A stretch of 64,000 bases of DNA from AP-15 sp963750195 (GCA_963750195.1 CAVVPS010000012.1:62001-126000); one strand, 5' to 3'. Shown: positions 52,512 through 62,751, numbered from the stretch's first letter. Translations and numbers: made by a program. The notes: generated from the letters alone by a model not told the origin.

Positions 52512-52988
52512 CTACTGACGCGGCGTCGTATTGGAGCCGGCGCCCGAGCCTAGCTGGCCGCCATGAACCGGCGAGGTCGTCGACCCGGCGCCTGTGTCCG
52601 GATTTTCCAGCTGGTAGGCCTGCGCCTGTTGCAGGCGCTCTTTTGTTATGTCCAAGGTCAAGCGGTTGTTGTCGGTCTTGAGATCGCTCAAGTGGACGGC
52701 AACGTCCTTGCCGCCCATCCCCAGAACGGCGCCGACATCGACGACTACTGCCGCCACCCGGCCGTCGGGGTTCAGGATCACGTCCTGGACTTTGCCGATG
52801 TCGCGGTTTTGAACGTCGTAGACGCTACTGCCGATCATCTTGCTGGCGCGAATCTGATCAGGCTGAATGACCCCGCTGAGGGTGCTCACAGCGCCGGTTG
52901 TGTCTTGGGAGGCGGCCTGCGCATAGGCAAGCGGCGCCGCGGCGAGGAATAATGCTGCCATGGCAGCGGTCATGTTGCGCTTGTACAA
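52512..52988 (-). CDS. Exported PRC-barrel domain protein
   Basis: About 158 residues from TTG 52988 (GGAG eight bases upstream); ATG 53033 is also in frame. Signal peptide MTAAMAALFLAAAPLAYAQA. The PRC barrel is IRASKMIGSSVYDVQNRDIG then KVQDVILNPDGRVAAVVVDV, and the C-terminal part is Gln/Gly/Thr-rich. PRC-barrel proteins of this exported type are common in Alphaproteobacteria beside stress genes, as here. Function not known. Confidence 0.82.
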   Translation of the reverse strand: MYKRNMTAAMAALFLAAAPLAYAQAASQDTTGAVSTLSGVIQPDQIRASKMIGSSVYDVQNRDIGKVQDVILNPDGRVAAVVVDVGAVLGMGGKDVAVHLSDLKTDNNRLTLDITKERLQQAQAYQLENPDTGAGSTTSPVHGGQLGSGAGSNTTPRQ

Positions 52989-53079
52989 GTTCGATACTCC
53001 AATTGTGAGATGCGTCCTTTTCGAAGAACGCATGTGATCAGCAACAATGGAATGCCGTCTCTGGTTCCGGATTTCCGAA

Positions 53080-53160
53080 TCAGATCAAGTGAAACAAGTA
53101 TAGTAGGATCAAGACTGGGATCGGAATCCCCAGCATCCACAGCAGAATGCCTCTGCCCAT
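53080..53160 (-). CDS. 26-residue hydrophobic membrane peptide
   Basis: MGRGILLWMLGIPIPVLILL followed by YLFHLI. A single helix with a Pro kink. ATG 53160 follows CAGGAG nine bases away. Near-identical peptides starting MGRGxLLWxLGIPIP occur in many Alphaproteobacteria, as I recall, so this is probably a true gene despite its size. It sits among stress genes. Confidence 0.6.
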   Translation of the reverse strand: MGRGILLWMLGIPIPVLILLYLFHLI

Positions 53161-53334
53161 GTCACGAACTCCTGCATATTCTGTGTGAGACCAGACTACG
53201 ACAATCGCAACAAGAACGCCGAGACCACCCAATGGGTGATAATCTCACATGCGCCGCACTGCGATTGCTCGAAGACGGAGATCAGCGGCTAAAGAGGAAA
53301 ATGGAAAGGATTAGGCACAAAACCTAACCTGACC

Positions 53335-53520
53335 TTACTTTTTGCTGGCGATCTCGCGGACCGCGTCCTTGACGTGGCCGACCGCGGTTTGAACGTGCCC
53401 TTCATCTTTTTCTCTTTTGCCTTCAGCCGCTGTCTTGGCGTCGCCCAGCGCCTTGCCCACCTTTTCCTTGACGGTTCCGGTGACCTTTTTCACGCCCCCG
53501 GCAATACGATCCTTGTCCAT
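53335..53520 (-). CDS. CsbD-family stress protein
   Basis: 61 residues from ATG 53520 (GGAGAGAAATTCGCT upstream): MDKDRIAGGVKKVTGTVKEK, VGKALGDAKTAAEGKREKDE and a helical tail ending ASKK. This is the CsbD pattern (MxxDxIxGxxKQxxGxxKExxGK...). A small hydrophilic protein induced by general stress in many bacteria; molecular role unknown. Confidence 0.88.
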   Translation of the reverse strand: MDKDRIAGGVKKVTGTVKEKVGKALGDAKTAAEGKREKDEGHVQTAVGHVKDAVREIASKK

Positions 53521-53690
53521 AGCGAATTTCTCTCCAGTGGATAGGTAGCATTGCCAACAAGTCGATCGGCCGGTCCGTTCCGACAATAAATTCTATGGTG
53601 CCGCCCCAGCTCGATCCGGAGCCTTTTCGCCGACGTGCCGTTTACTCCGCGATGGCATGGGGTCATCAAAGACAAGCTGTGGGAACGGTT

Positions 53691-54005
53691 ATGGACGAAA
53701 ATCGGATTAGCGATCAGGTGAGCAACGCTGCGAACGATGCGAAAAACGGCGTCACGGCGGCAGTGGGTACGCTCAGCGATTTGGCTGGACAGGCGCGGTC
53801 GGCCGCCGTCGAGGCGGTCAATACAATCCAGGGGGCAGCAATTGAGACCGGCAAGCAAGTCTGCGACGCCGCAGCGAAGACTTATCAACAAGGCGCGCGG
53901 GCCGGCGAGTATGTCAGCCGGAACACTGCCGAACAACCGATGCTCGCACTTCTGATTGCCGGTGCGGTCGGGTACGGAATCGCCTATATGATTCACCGGA
54001 GCTGA
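53691..54005 (+). CDS. DUF883/ElaB-like membrane-anchored stress protein
   Basis: 104 residues from ATG 53691. A long amphipathic helical region (ANDAKNGVTAAVGTLSDLAG, QARSAAVEAVNTIQGAAIET) is followed by EYVSRNTAEQPMLALLIAGA and VGYGIAYMIHRS, a C-terminal membrane helix. This matches the YqjD/ElaB/DUF883 layout, proteins that tether to the inner membrane and may bind ribosomes in stationary phase. Divergent from csbD. Confidence 0.78.
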   Translation: MDENRISDQVSNAANDAKNGVTAAVGTLSDLAGQARSAAVEAVNTIQGAAIETGKQVCDAAAKTYQQGARAGEYVSRNTAEQPMLALLIAGAVGYGIAYMIHRS

Positions 54006-54046
54006 CCGACGAGGGCGCCGGCGGCGCTCGCAGCGAAAAGGACTTG

Positions 54047-55920
54047 ATGGCCGACCGCTCGCCACCGACCATCGAGGCAGAGCCGGTAGATTTCGGCGCA
54101 CCCGGACTGTCGGGTGCGCTGACAGCTGTGGTGTCGGGCGTGGTCGTCGCGGGGCTTTACTTTGCCCGCGAGATCCTGGTCCCGTTCGCCCTGGCGGTAC
54201 TGCTGAGCTTTTTGCTGGCGCCAGCGGTCCGCGGGCTACGGGGATCGGGTCTGGTCGGGTCGCTGCGGTCGCCATCACCGCGCTCGTCGCCTTTGCCGCG
54301 ATCTTCGGCTTGGCCGCTATCTTTACCCAGGAAATGTCCTCGCTGGGGCCAAAGCTCCCGGACTATCGGTACAACATCGAGGCGAAGATACGCACGTTGC
54401 CAAGCGTCGCCGGCGGGGGCGCGATCGAGCGCTTTTCAACGATGCTTCATCAGCTGCGCGCCGAGCTAACCCGGTCGGAAAAACAGCTTTCGCCGTCGGC
54501 GGGTCTTCCGCCAAACGCCGCTACCGGCGGCGCGGAGGCGGCCAAGCCCCTGCCGGTCGAGATTCAGCAACCCGAACCGACGCCGCTAGAGATCGCCCAG
54601 AGCGTGGTCGGTCCATTGCTCGAACCACTGGCGACGGCCGGGCTGGTCGTGGTTTTGGTCATCTTAATTCTGCTGAAGCGCGAGGATCTGCGCGATCGGC
54701 TGCTCCGGCTCGCCGGGGTGGGCGACCTGCACCGGACGACTGCAGCAATGGACGATGCGGCGCAACGTGTCAGCCGGTATTTGCTGATGCAGCTCGCGGT
54801 CAACGCAGCGGCCGGTCTGCTGATTGGTTGCGGCTTAACGGTTATCGGAATCCCGAACCCGGCGCTGTGGGGCATTCTCGTTGTGCTACTGCGCTTTATC
54901 CCGTTTCTCGGCATTGTCATCGCCGCCTGCTTCCCATTGGCGCTGGCGATTGCCGTCGATCCGGGCTGGTGGCTGGTGGCATGGACCGCTGTTCTCTTCG
55001 TCGGGGTCGAGCTGATTATCGCCAATCTGGTAGAACCCCACCTTTATGGCGGCAGCACCGGTCTGTCCTCGACCGCCGTGATCGTTGCCGCGGTGTTTTG
55101 GACCTGGCTGTGGGGCCCGGTTGGATTGCTGCTGTCGACGCCGCTGACGGCCTGCGTGGTCGTGCTCGGCCGGCACGTGCCGCAACTGCGCTTCCTCGAT
55201 GTCCTGCTGGGCAATGAGCCGGCGCTCACCCCCGAGGAAACATTCTATCAGCGCATGCTCGCCAACGACCCCGAAGAGGCTACCGAGCAGGCGGAAGAAT
55301 TCGCCAAGGAGGCATCTCTCGCCGAGTTTTTCGACACAGTGGCGATCCCGGTGCTGATGCGGGCGCAGGCCGACAGCGACCGTGGCGCGTTGTCGGCCGA
55401 GCGGCGGACGAGGCTGAAGGAGGGGTTTTCGAGAATGCTCGACAATTTGCTCGAGGATTCTCATCCGCAGGTCGAGCCCGGAGAGGAACGGGAGGGGATC
55501 GGGCCGGCGGGCGGACCGGTCGTCTGCATCGCGGGCCGCAACGAGTTGGACGAGACGGCAGCCCAATTGCTCGCCCATCTGCTGCATCTGCAAGGCCGTG
55601 CCGCCCAAGTGTTTTCGGCCGACGCGCTAACTGACGGCAGGGCTTTATTTGTCCTGAAGGACGCCGCTGTCGTCTGCCTGTCGCTGCTCAGCACCAGCGC
55701 CCCGGCCCGTGCCCGCCATCTCGTGCGGCGGGTGCGGCGGCGGGCGCCGCGGGCGCGGCTTATCCTTGGGTTTTGGGCGCTTCAGCCGGAACAGCTGTCG
55801 ATCGCCGACGCCGCGGCCGACGCTGTATCGACCTCGCTCAGCGATGCGGTCACCGACATCGAGGCCGGCGCCTCCGCGCCAGCATCGCCTCAATCCGCCC
55901 TCGATCAGGCCGCCTGCTGA
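54047..55920 (+). CDS. AI-2E family transporter with long C-terminal domain (5' frameshift)
   Basis: The first two helices read from ATG 54047 (LSGALTAVVSGVVVAGLYFA, then REILVPFALAVLLSFLLAP). The frame is then lost between ~54225 and 54253 (one base missing) and resumes as RVAAVAITALVAFAAIFGLA with AIFTQEMSSL. Helices continue through LVVVLVILILLKREDLRDRL, ALWGILVVLLRFIPFLGIVI and AVLFVGVELIIANLVEPHLY, the family signature. After the last helix at ~residue 380 comes a ~240-residue soluble part (from PQLRFLDVLLGNEPALTPEE) with an Arg-rich alpha/beta segment, much longer than in PerM or TqsA. Substrate unknown. Confidence 0.85.
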
Positions 55921-55960
55921 GGTCGACCCCGTCGACACGGCGAGGCCGAGCGCTGGGCGG

Positions 55961-57214
55961 TCATAATATCCCGACAACCGCGCCGCTCATGCAGGTGGCG
56001 AGCGTGCCGGACAGGATCGAGCGCAAGCCGAGTGCGACTATCTCGGCCCGCCGCTCCGGGACCATGGCCCCCATTCCTCCGATCAGGATGCCGAGGCTGC
56101 CGAAATTGGCAAAGCCGCATAGAGCGTAAGTCATGATCAGGCGCGAGCGCACGCTCAGCGCATCGGGCGGCAGATGAGCGAGGTCGACATAGGCGATGAA
56201 CTCGTTGAGCACGGTTTTGGTGCCCATCAACGCCGCCGCGGTGGCGGTCTCCGGGCCGGGAATGCCAATCAGCCACATCATCGGACGGAAGGCATAGGCG
56301 AACAGGCGTTGCAAGGTCACCGGCGCGCCGGCGAAGTCCGGCAACAGGCCGAGCGCGGCGTTGACGAGGGCGACCAGCGCGATGGTCACGACCAGCATGG
56401 CGGTGATGTTGAGCAGGAACACAATGCCGTCGCGCGTCCCCTTGGCGATCGCGTCCATCGAACTGACCGGCGGATCATCAATGACAAGCTGAGCCGAGAC
56501 CGACGGGTCGGGACGAAACGGCACCATCAGCGCCGCGACCGCGAGTGCGGCGGGGGTGCTGATCACCGCGGCGATCAGAATATTGCCGAGCGCGTTGGGA
56601 ATGACGGAGCCGACCAGCGCGGCGTAGAGCACCATCACCGTGCCGGCGATCCCGGCCATGCCGCAGCTCATCAGCGCAAACAACTCGCCGCGCGCGAGCC
56701 GCATCAAGTACGGCCGGATCAGCAGCGGCGCCTCGATATGGCCGACGAAGATGTGCACCGCGGCACCGAGGCCGAGCGGGCCGCCGACCCCGACAGCGCG
56801 TCGCAGCATCCAGGCAAACGCCTGCACGACGCGCTGCAGGACGCCCCAGTAGAACAGCAGGGTGGCGAGCGCGCTGATGACCAGCACCAGCGGGAGCGCC
56901 CGGAAGGCGAAGATGAAGCTGGCGCCGGGCCGGGTCTCGGCAAACGGCAATTGCCCGCCGCCCAGATAACCGAAAACAAAGCCGGTGCCGGCCTCGGTGG
57001 CGCTCTGCAACCCCTCGACGGCCCGGTTCAGCAACAAGAACGCCGCCCGGGCCAGCGGAAGTCTCAGAAACACCAGAGCGAGGGTGAATTGCAGCAGCAC
57101 GCCCACGACGACGACGCGCCACGGCACGCGCGCGCGGTCCTCACTCAGCCCCCACGCGAGCAGCAGGATGACGGCGATGCCGAGAAGCCCGCGCATCGCC
57201 CAATTAGACAACAC
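55961..57214 (-). CDS. NupC-type concentrative nucleoside transporter
   Basis: About 417 residues from GTG 57214; the start is not certain (ATG 57196 also fits). MRGLLGIAVILLLAWGLSED is the CNT start, then FVFGYLGGGQLPF, VISALATLLFYWGVLQRVVQ, GHIEAPLLIRPYLMRLARGE with ELFALMSCGMAGIAGTVMVL (the nucleoside-binding core), FGSLGILIGGMGAMVPERRA near the end. Cation-coupled uptake of nucleosides. It converges on the AI-2E gene. The upstream frame (57215-57307) is Arg-rich and non-conserved. Confidence 0.92.
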   Translation of the reverse strand: MLSNWAMRGLLGIAVILLLAWGLSEDRARVPWRVVVVGVLLQFTLALVFLRLPLARAAFLLLNRAVEGLQSATEAGTGFVFGYLGGGQLPFAETRPGASFIFAFRALPLVLVISALATLLFYWGVLQRVVQAFAWMLRRAVGVGGPLGLGAAVHIFVGHIEAPLLIRPYLMRLARGELFALMSCGMAGIAGTVMVLYAALVGSVIPNALGNILIAAVISTPAALAVAALMVPFRPDPSVSAQLVIDDPPVSSMDAIAKGTRDGIVFLLNITAMLVVTIALVALVNAALGLLPDFAGAPVTLQRLFAYAFRPMMWLIGIPGPETATAAALMGTKTVLNEFIAYVDLAHLPPDALSVRSRLIMTYALCGFANFGSLGILIGGMGAMVPERRAEIVALGLRSILSGTLATCMSGAVVGIL

Positions 57215-57513
57215 ATTCGGGTGGTTTAAGCATCCTCGCGAAAGGCGAGCGCCGAGCCGCACCGCAGGCTGCCGAACGCGAGCTTCCGGATTTTTCTGAT
57301 CTGCCAAGCACGGTGGCGGTTCGAGCCTATGAAGCGAAGAAGGAACGCGGGCGGTCGGCGAGGGGCCATCGAAATGACCAGCTGCTCAATTATGCGATGC
57401 TTTCCAATCCGGGAGGCCTGGATCATCAGCACGCGCGGCCATGACGTATCAGCGTAGCTTCCGTCTGCATCCGAGCGATAGGATCGCCGGCGATACGGAG
57501 CGGAGAAAAAGTC

Positions 57514-58575
57514 ATGGGCAAGAGGATCGCGATTGTCGGCGTCGGCGCGGTCGGCGGCTATACCGGCGCGCATATGGCGCGGGCCGGCGAAGACGTGACC
57601 TTTATCGATATGTGGCCGGCCCATGTCGACGAAATGAAAACCAACGGGCTGCGCATCACCCACCACGATGGCGAGGACCCGTTCTCGGTCAAGGTGCGCG
57701 CCCTGCATCTGACCGAGGCGCAGCATCTCTCCAAAGAGGCGCCGATCGACATCGCCTTTGTCTGCACCAAATCCTACGACACGCAATGGGCGGCGCTGCT
57801 GATCCGCCAGTATCTGGCGCCCGGCGGCTTTATCGTCTCGTTGCAGAATTGCATGAACGAGGAGACCATCGCCGGCGTCGTTGGCTGGGGCAAGACGATG
57901 GGCTGCATCGCCAGCAACATCAGCGTCGGCCTGGTCGAGCCGGGCCATGTCCATCGCGGTGGGGTCAAGGGCGGTGCCGCGCATACCGTCTACCGCACCG
58001 GCGAGGTGCATGGCTCGATCACCGACCGAGCGAACGAAATTTGCCGGCTCGTCTCCTTTGCCGACAGCGCCAAGGTCACCGACAATCTGTGGGGCGAGCG
58101 CTGGTCGAAGCTGGTCGCCAACACGATGGCGAACGGAGTCTCGGCCTGCACCGGGCTGCCCGGCGCGCAGATCGCGCAGAGCGAGGCGATCCGCCATTTC
58201 CAGGCGCGGCTCGGCAGCGAGGCGATCCGTATCGGCCAGGCGCGCGGCTACAAGCTCGAGCAAATCGACCATCTGCCGCCCGAAACCATCGCCCGGGCCG
58301 GCGAAGGCGACGCCGCCTCGCTCAAAATCTATGACGAGCGGCGGCTGTCGCGCGTCGGCCGCGGCTCACCCGATCAGCGGCCGTCGATGGGCCAGGACAT
58401 GGCCAAGGGAAGACGCACCGAGATCGAGTTCCTGAACGGCTTTGTCGTGCGCGAAGGCGAACAAGTCGGCATCCAGGCGCGCGCCAATGAGCGCCTCGTC
58501 GACATCGTCAAGCGGGTCGAGCGCGGCGAATTAAAGCAGGACCCCCGCCTCATCACCGATTTGCGCCTAAACTGA
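57514..58575 (+). CDS. PanE/ApbA-like 2-dehydropantoate 2-reductase family protein
   Basis: 353 residues. Rossmann motif RIAIVGVGAVGGYTGAHMAR; AFVCTKSYDTQWAALLIRQY with the conserved Lys; SLQNCMNEETIAGVVG (the conserved NG/NC segment); WSKLVANTMANGVSACTGL with the second Lys and Asn; C-terminal domain ending MGQDMAKGRRTEIEFLNGFV, where the Ser/Glu region of ketopantoate reductases falls. It is longer than E. coli PanE (303), so a related 2-oxoacid reductase is possible. Upstream 57233-57513 shows only a short AT-richer patch and the AGCGGAGAAA ribosome site. Confidence 0.85.
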   Translation: MGKRIAIVGVGAVGGYTGAHMARAGEDVTFIDMWPAHVDEMKTNGLRITHHDGEDPFSVKVRALHLTEAQHLSKEAPIDIAFVCTKSYDTQWAALLIRQYLAPGGFIVSLQNCMNEETIAGVVGWGKTMGCIASNISVGLVEPGHVHRGGVKGGAAHTVYRTGEVHGSITDRANEICRLVSFADSAKVTDNLWGERWSKLVANTMANGVSACTGLPGAQIAQSEAIRHFQARLGSEAIRIGQARGYKLEQIDHLPPETIARAGEGDAASLKIYDERRLSRVGRGSPDQRPSMGQDMAKGRRTEIEFLNGFVVREGEQVGIQARANERLVDIVKRVERGELKQDPRLITDLRLN

Positions 58576-58697
58576 CCGGCCGGGCATATCGTCGTCCCGG
58601 CACGGCCGTCTGACGATCGTGTAACAGACTGGCGTCGCGCGCGAGTCTAGTGTCGGCGGCGTCACTCAATTCGCTGCGCTCTACAGGAGAGAGTCCG

Positions 58698-59831
58698 ATG
58701 AGGATCGGCCTGTTCTACCAGATCCAAGTTCCCAAACCCTGGACCCCGTCCAGTGAATCACAACGCATCCACGAGGCCCTGGAGCAAATTCCCTATGCCG
58801 AGGAGCAGGGCTTTGCCAGCGTGTGGTTCTCGGAACATCACTTCCGCCCGGTGTGGTCGCACAACAGCGCGCCGGACCTCACCCTTGCGGCGGTCAGCCA
58901 ACGCACCAGCCGCATCCGCCTCGGGGTCGGCGTGGTCCTCGCGCCGATCCACCATCCGCTGCACGTGGCGGCGCGCATGGCCACGCTCGATATTCTGAGC
59001 CATGGGCGCGTCGATGTGGGCCTGGGCCGGACCGGTTATCCCTACCAGCTGACCCCGTACGGGTCGGATCTGCGGGACACGCGCGGCATGTGGGAGGAAT
59101 TCGCCGAGGTATTGCCGCGCATCTGGACCCAAGAAGAGATCTCGTATGACGGGGAGTACTTCCAGATCCCGCGTCGGGAGGTCCTGCCGAAGCCGGTGCA
59201 ACGACCGCACCCGCCGCTGTGGTCGGCGTGCGGCAGCGACGAGACGGCGCGGCTGACGGGCAGCCTGGGGATGGGCGGTCTGTTCGGCAGCGAAGGCGGG
59301 CCGGACCGCGTCGGGCAGTTGATGGCGCTGTATCAGGATGCGCTGCACACAGCCCCGGGAAATGGGGCCGGGACCGCCCCGCGCACCGCGCTGATGACGG
59401 CCGGCTATTGCCACGAGGATCCGCAGGTCGTCGCCGAGCGCGGTACCGAACTGGTGGCCTGGTACCTCGAGCAACAGCGCGAGCGCGCCCGCCTGGTGTG
59501 GCGCGATTATGATCCCTCGACCGTACCGCCCGATTATCAGGGCTACTACGCGCGCGATCAGCGTCTCGCCAGCGGGCCGCATCCCGGCGAGCCCACGCCC
59601 CAGCAGGTGCGCGAGCAAGGCGCGAAATTCTGCGTCGGCACTCCGGCGGACTGCATCCGGTTTCTCGAAATGTACGAGGCGCTCGGTATCGAGGAAGTGT
59701 TTTTGCTATGCGCCATCGGGCCGGCGCGGCACCAGGAGGTGCTCAACACTATTCGCCTCTTCGGCGAGCAGATAATCCCGCACTTCCAAGCCAGGGAGCC
59801 GCGTCCGACCTTGGCGCAAGCATCGGCTTAA
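58698..59831 (+). CDS. LLM class flavin-dependent oxidoreductase
   Basis: 377 residues from ATG 58698 (ACAGGAGAGAG upstream). Luciferase-like TIM barrel: MRIGLFYQIQVPKPW, YAEEQGFASVWFSEHHFRPV, APDLTLAAVSQRTSRIRLGV with VLAPIHHPLHVAARMATLDI, SHGRVDVGLGRTGYPYQLTP, and the C-terminal VGTPADCIRFLEMYEALGIE. A bacterial monooxygenase using reduced FMN; the substrate is unknown. It converges with the FAD oxidase gene 19 bases away. Confidence 0.9.
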   Translation: MRIGLFYQIQVPKPWTPSSESQRIHEALEQIPYAEEQGFASVWFSEHHFRPVWSHNSAPDLTLAAVSQRTSRIRLGVGVVLAPIHHPLHVAARMATLDILSHGRVDVGLGRTGYPYQLTPYGSDLRDTRGMWEEFAEVLPRIWTQEEISYDGEYFQIPRREVLPKPVQRPHPPLWSACGSDETARLTGSLGMGGLFGSEGGPDRVGQLMALYQDALHTAPGNGAGTAPRTALMTAGYCHEDPQVVAERGTELVAWYLEQQRERARLVWRDYDPSTVPPDYQGYYARDQRLASGPHPGEPTPQQVREQGAKFCVGTPADCIRFLEMYEALGIEEVFLLCAIGPARHQEVLNTIRLFGEQIIPHFQAREPRPTLAQASA

Positions 59832-59850
59832 TCTACTCGCCGCCACCCGC

Positions 59851-61249
59851 TCATACGGTCGGCCGGATGTTCTGGTTCATCCGGAACAGGTTGGTCGGGT
59901 CGTATTTGTTCTTCAGCGGCGACGAGCCGATCGTAGTTGCCGCTGTAGGCGGCCCTGATCCGCGTGGCTTCCTCGGCGTCGAGGTGGTTGACATACACTT
60001 CCCCAGTAGCGAAGGGCTCGACTGCGGTCCAATACTCCCGGGTCCATTGGATATGACCGGCGGTCTCGGCGGGATCATTCCATTGCGAGATCACGTCGTA
60101 ATCCCACTGGTCGTGGCGCAGCCCGAACGCAGTCTCGTTCCGATCGATCCGGGTCGCCGCACCGTGCATGTGGAAATACAGCACCATCGACATCGGCGAG
60201 AGCATCTTCGCCGCGCGCGCGATCATGATGTCCAAGAGCTCGTCCCCGAGTTCGTTCAAGAAGCTCGATTTCCAGTACCGCTGTACCCCGCCATATGGCA
60301 CGGCCGCATCGAAGAGCGTGTTCAGCTCGACATAGGAGGTCGGGGCGATCGTATCGGCCAATGGCGTCCCGAATTTTCGCAGCGGTGCCATCAGCCGCTC
60401 GCCCGCCGCCAAATCTCCGATATAGGCAGCGATGATGACGACCACCGGCGCACCGTCGGGCGAGGTCATCAGCGCCGCGGCGGCGAGCATCTCGTCGGGG
60501 CAGCCGCGTGCGAAATCGCGGTAGAAGCGCAGCACCTTTTTGGCCTCGGCCATCGGGTGGATGACCATTCCGGCGAGCACCGACCCGACCGGGTGAAGCT
60601 CGTACTCGAACGAGGTCACGACGCCAAAATTGCCGCCGCCGCCGCGCAGGCCCCAAAAAAGATCCGGATGCTCGTCCGCGCTGGCGGTTAAGAGCTTCCC
60701 TTCGGCGGTGATGAGATCGGCCGACAGCAGATTGTCACAGCTGAGCCCGTGCTTGCCCATCAGCCAGCCTAGGCCGCCGCCCAAAGTCAGTCCGGCAATG
60801 CCGGTCGTCGACACGACGCCGCCGGTGCTGGCGAGGCCGAAAGCCTGCGTTTCGCGGTTGTATTCGCCCCAGGTCAGCCCGGCCTCGGCGCGCGCTATGC
60901 GCTTGGCTGGATCGACCCGCACGCTCTTCATCGGCGACAAATCGATCATCAGCCCGCCCTCGCAGACAGCGTTGCCGGTGATGTTGTGGCCGCCGCCTTT
61001 GACCGAGACCAGCAGCCGGTGATCGCGCGCAAAGCGTACCGCGGCCATCACATCGGCGGGCCCCGCGCAGCGCGCGATCAGCGCCGGCCGGCGGTCGATC
61101 ATGCCGTTCCAGACTTTGCGTGCGTCGTCATAGCCGCCATCGCCAGGGTGCAGCAGCCACCCCCGCAGGCTCTCAGCAAATTTCTGCACCGCCGCGCTTT
61201 CGACGATTGCGTCGCCGCCGTCGGTCGTCACCACACGTAGATCCGTCAT
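59851..61249 (-). CDS. FAD-linked (BBE) oxidoreductase A (3' frameshift)
   Basis: PCMH-type FAD domain: RCAGPADVMAAVRFARDHRL, VSVKGGGHNITGNAVCEGGL (the His is the likely covalent FAD site), TTGIAGLTLGGGLGWLMGKH and FWGLRGGGGNFGVVTSFEYE. The BBE domain at the C-terminus is split: NYDRLVA in one frame, LKNKYDPTNLFRMNQNI in the next, with an extra base near 59924. As sequenced the frame ends at 59828. Repaired length is ~466 residues. Family members oxidise sugars or alcohols using O2. Tandem with a close paralogue. Confidence 0.87.
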
Positions 61250-61342
61250 GCTTTCGCTCCCTGTTCTCTCGTGGTTACGAGCATCCTGAAGCTATGCAAT
61301 CTTACGCCAGTAGTGCAGCCTCGGCTCGGGGAGACCGGGCAA

Positions 61343-62751
61343 TTACACCGCCGGTTTGATGTTCTGGTTCATGCGGAACAGGTTGGTCGGGTCGTATTTG
61401 TTCTTCAACGCGGCGAGCCTCTGGTACTTTTCGGGACCGTAGGCGGCTTTGATCCGGTCGGCCCCTTCATCCACTTCCCGGCCCAGATAATTCACGTATA
61501 CACCGCCGGTCGAGTAGGGCTGCATGGCTTCCCAGAACTCGCGCGCCCAGCGCACGCATGCCTCGGCCTCGCTCGCGTCGGCACACTGGCCGATGCTCAT
61601 GAAGGTGTATTCCGAACTTCGGTGATTGAACGCGGTCTCGTCATGCCCGATACAACTCACTGCGCCGCCCAATTGGTGTTCGATAAGGCCGTGGCACATT
61701 GGCGACGGACGGGTCGCGCAAAACCGAACGATGGTGTCGATAACGCCGTCGCTGATTTCCCCCAGAAAGCTCGACTTCCAATAGTTTTGCAGGCCCTTGG
61801 GATAGAAGTCATCCACCAGCCTTTGCGCCGATGTGTAGGCCATCGGACCGATCGTATCCATGACGATCGGGGTGAAGGCCTTGAGCGGCCGCAGCAGGCG
61901 CTCGCCTCCTCGCTTGCACCGTTATAGCAGACGACCATCCCAACGACCGGCGTCCCGTCCGGCATCGTGATCAGGACAATGTCGGATGCCAATTCGTCGG
62001 GCGCATGGGCGGTGAGATCACGGAAGAGGCAGAGGGCCTCTTTTGCCTTATCCATCGGATAAGCGACGAGGCCGCCTATCACAGGCCCAACCGGATGGAG
62101 CTGATATTCGAGTGACGTGACGACGCCAAAATTGCCGCCGCCGCCGCGCAGACCCCAGAAGAGTTCCGGGTGTTGGGTGTTGCTGACCGTGAGGAAACTG
62201 CCGTCCGCCAAGACCAGATCAGCGGAGATCAAATTGTCAGAGACCAGACCATGGCGGCGCGCGAGATGGCCCCACCCGCCGCCGAGCGTAAGCCCGGCAA
62301 GGCCGGTGGTGGATATTTGCCCTCCCGGCGTGGCGAGGCCGAAAGTCTGGGTTTCCCGGTCGAACTCTCCCCAGGTGGCGCCGACTTCGGCGCGCGCCGT
62401 ACGCTGAACGGGATCGACACGGATGCTTTGCATCCCCGACAGGTCGATCGTCAGGCCGCCGTCGCAAATTGCATTGCCGGCGACGTTGTGTCCGCCGCCA
62501 CGCACCGCAACCAGAAGCCGGTGCGTGCGCGCGAAGTTGACCGAATTGATGACATCGGCGACCCCCGCGCAGCGCGCGATTAATACCGGGCTCCGATCGA
62601 TCATCCCGTTCCAGACACGGCGCGCCTCGTCGTAGCCGGCGTCGCGCTGGCGTAGCAGCGGGCCGCGCAGACTGTCGGCAAAGGCCTGTACCGCGGCCTC
62701 CTTGAGGACTGCATCGGTGCCGTTGCTGGTGATGACGCGTAGGTCTGTCAT
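61343..62751 (-). CDS. FAD-linked (BBE) oxidoreductase B (central frameshift)
   Basis: Paralogue of the neighbouring gene, with the same start (MTDLRVITSNGTDAVLKEAA), VAVRGGGHNVAGNAICDGGL, TTGLAGLTLGGGWGHLARRH and FWGLRGGGGNFGVVTSLEYQ. The frame breaks after CYNGASEE, where GERLLRPLKAF is expected; one base seems missing at ~61905-61915. It continues in the other frame to RLAALKNKYDPTNLFRMNQN and stops at 61343. Repaired length is ~469 residues. Substrate unknown. Confidence 0.87.
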
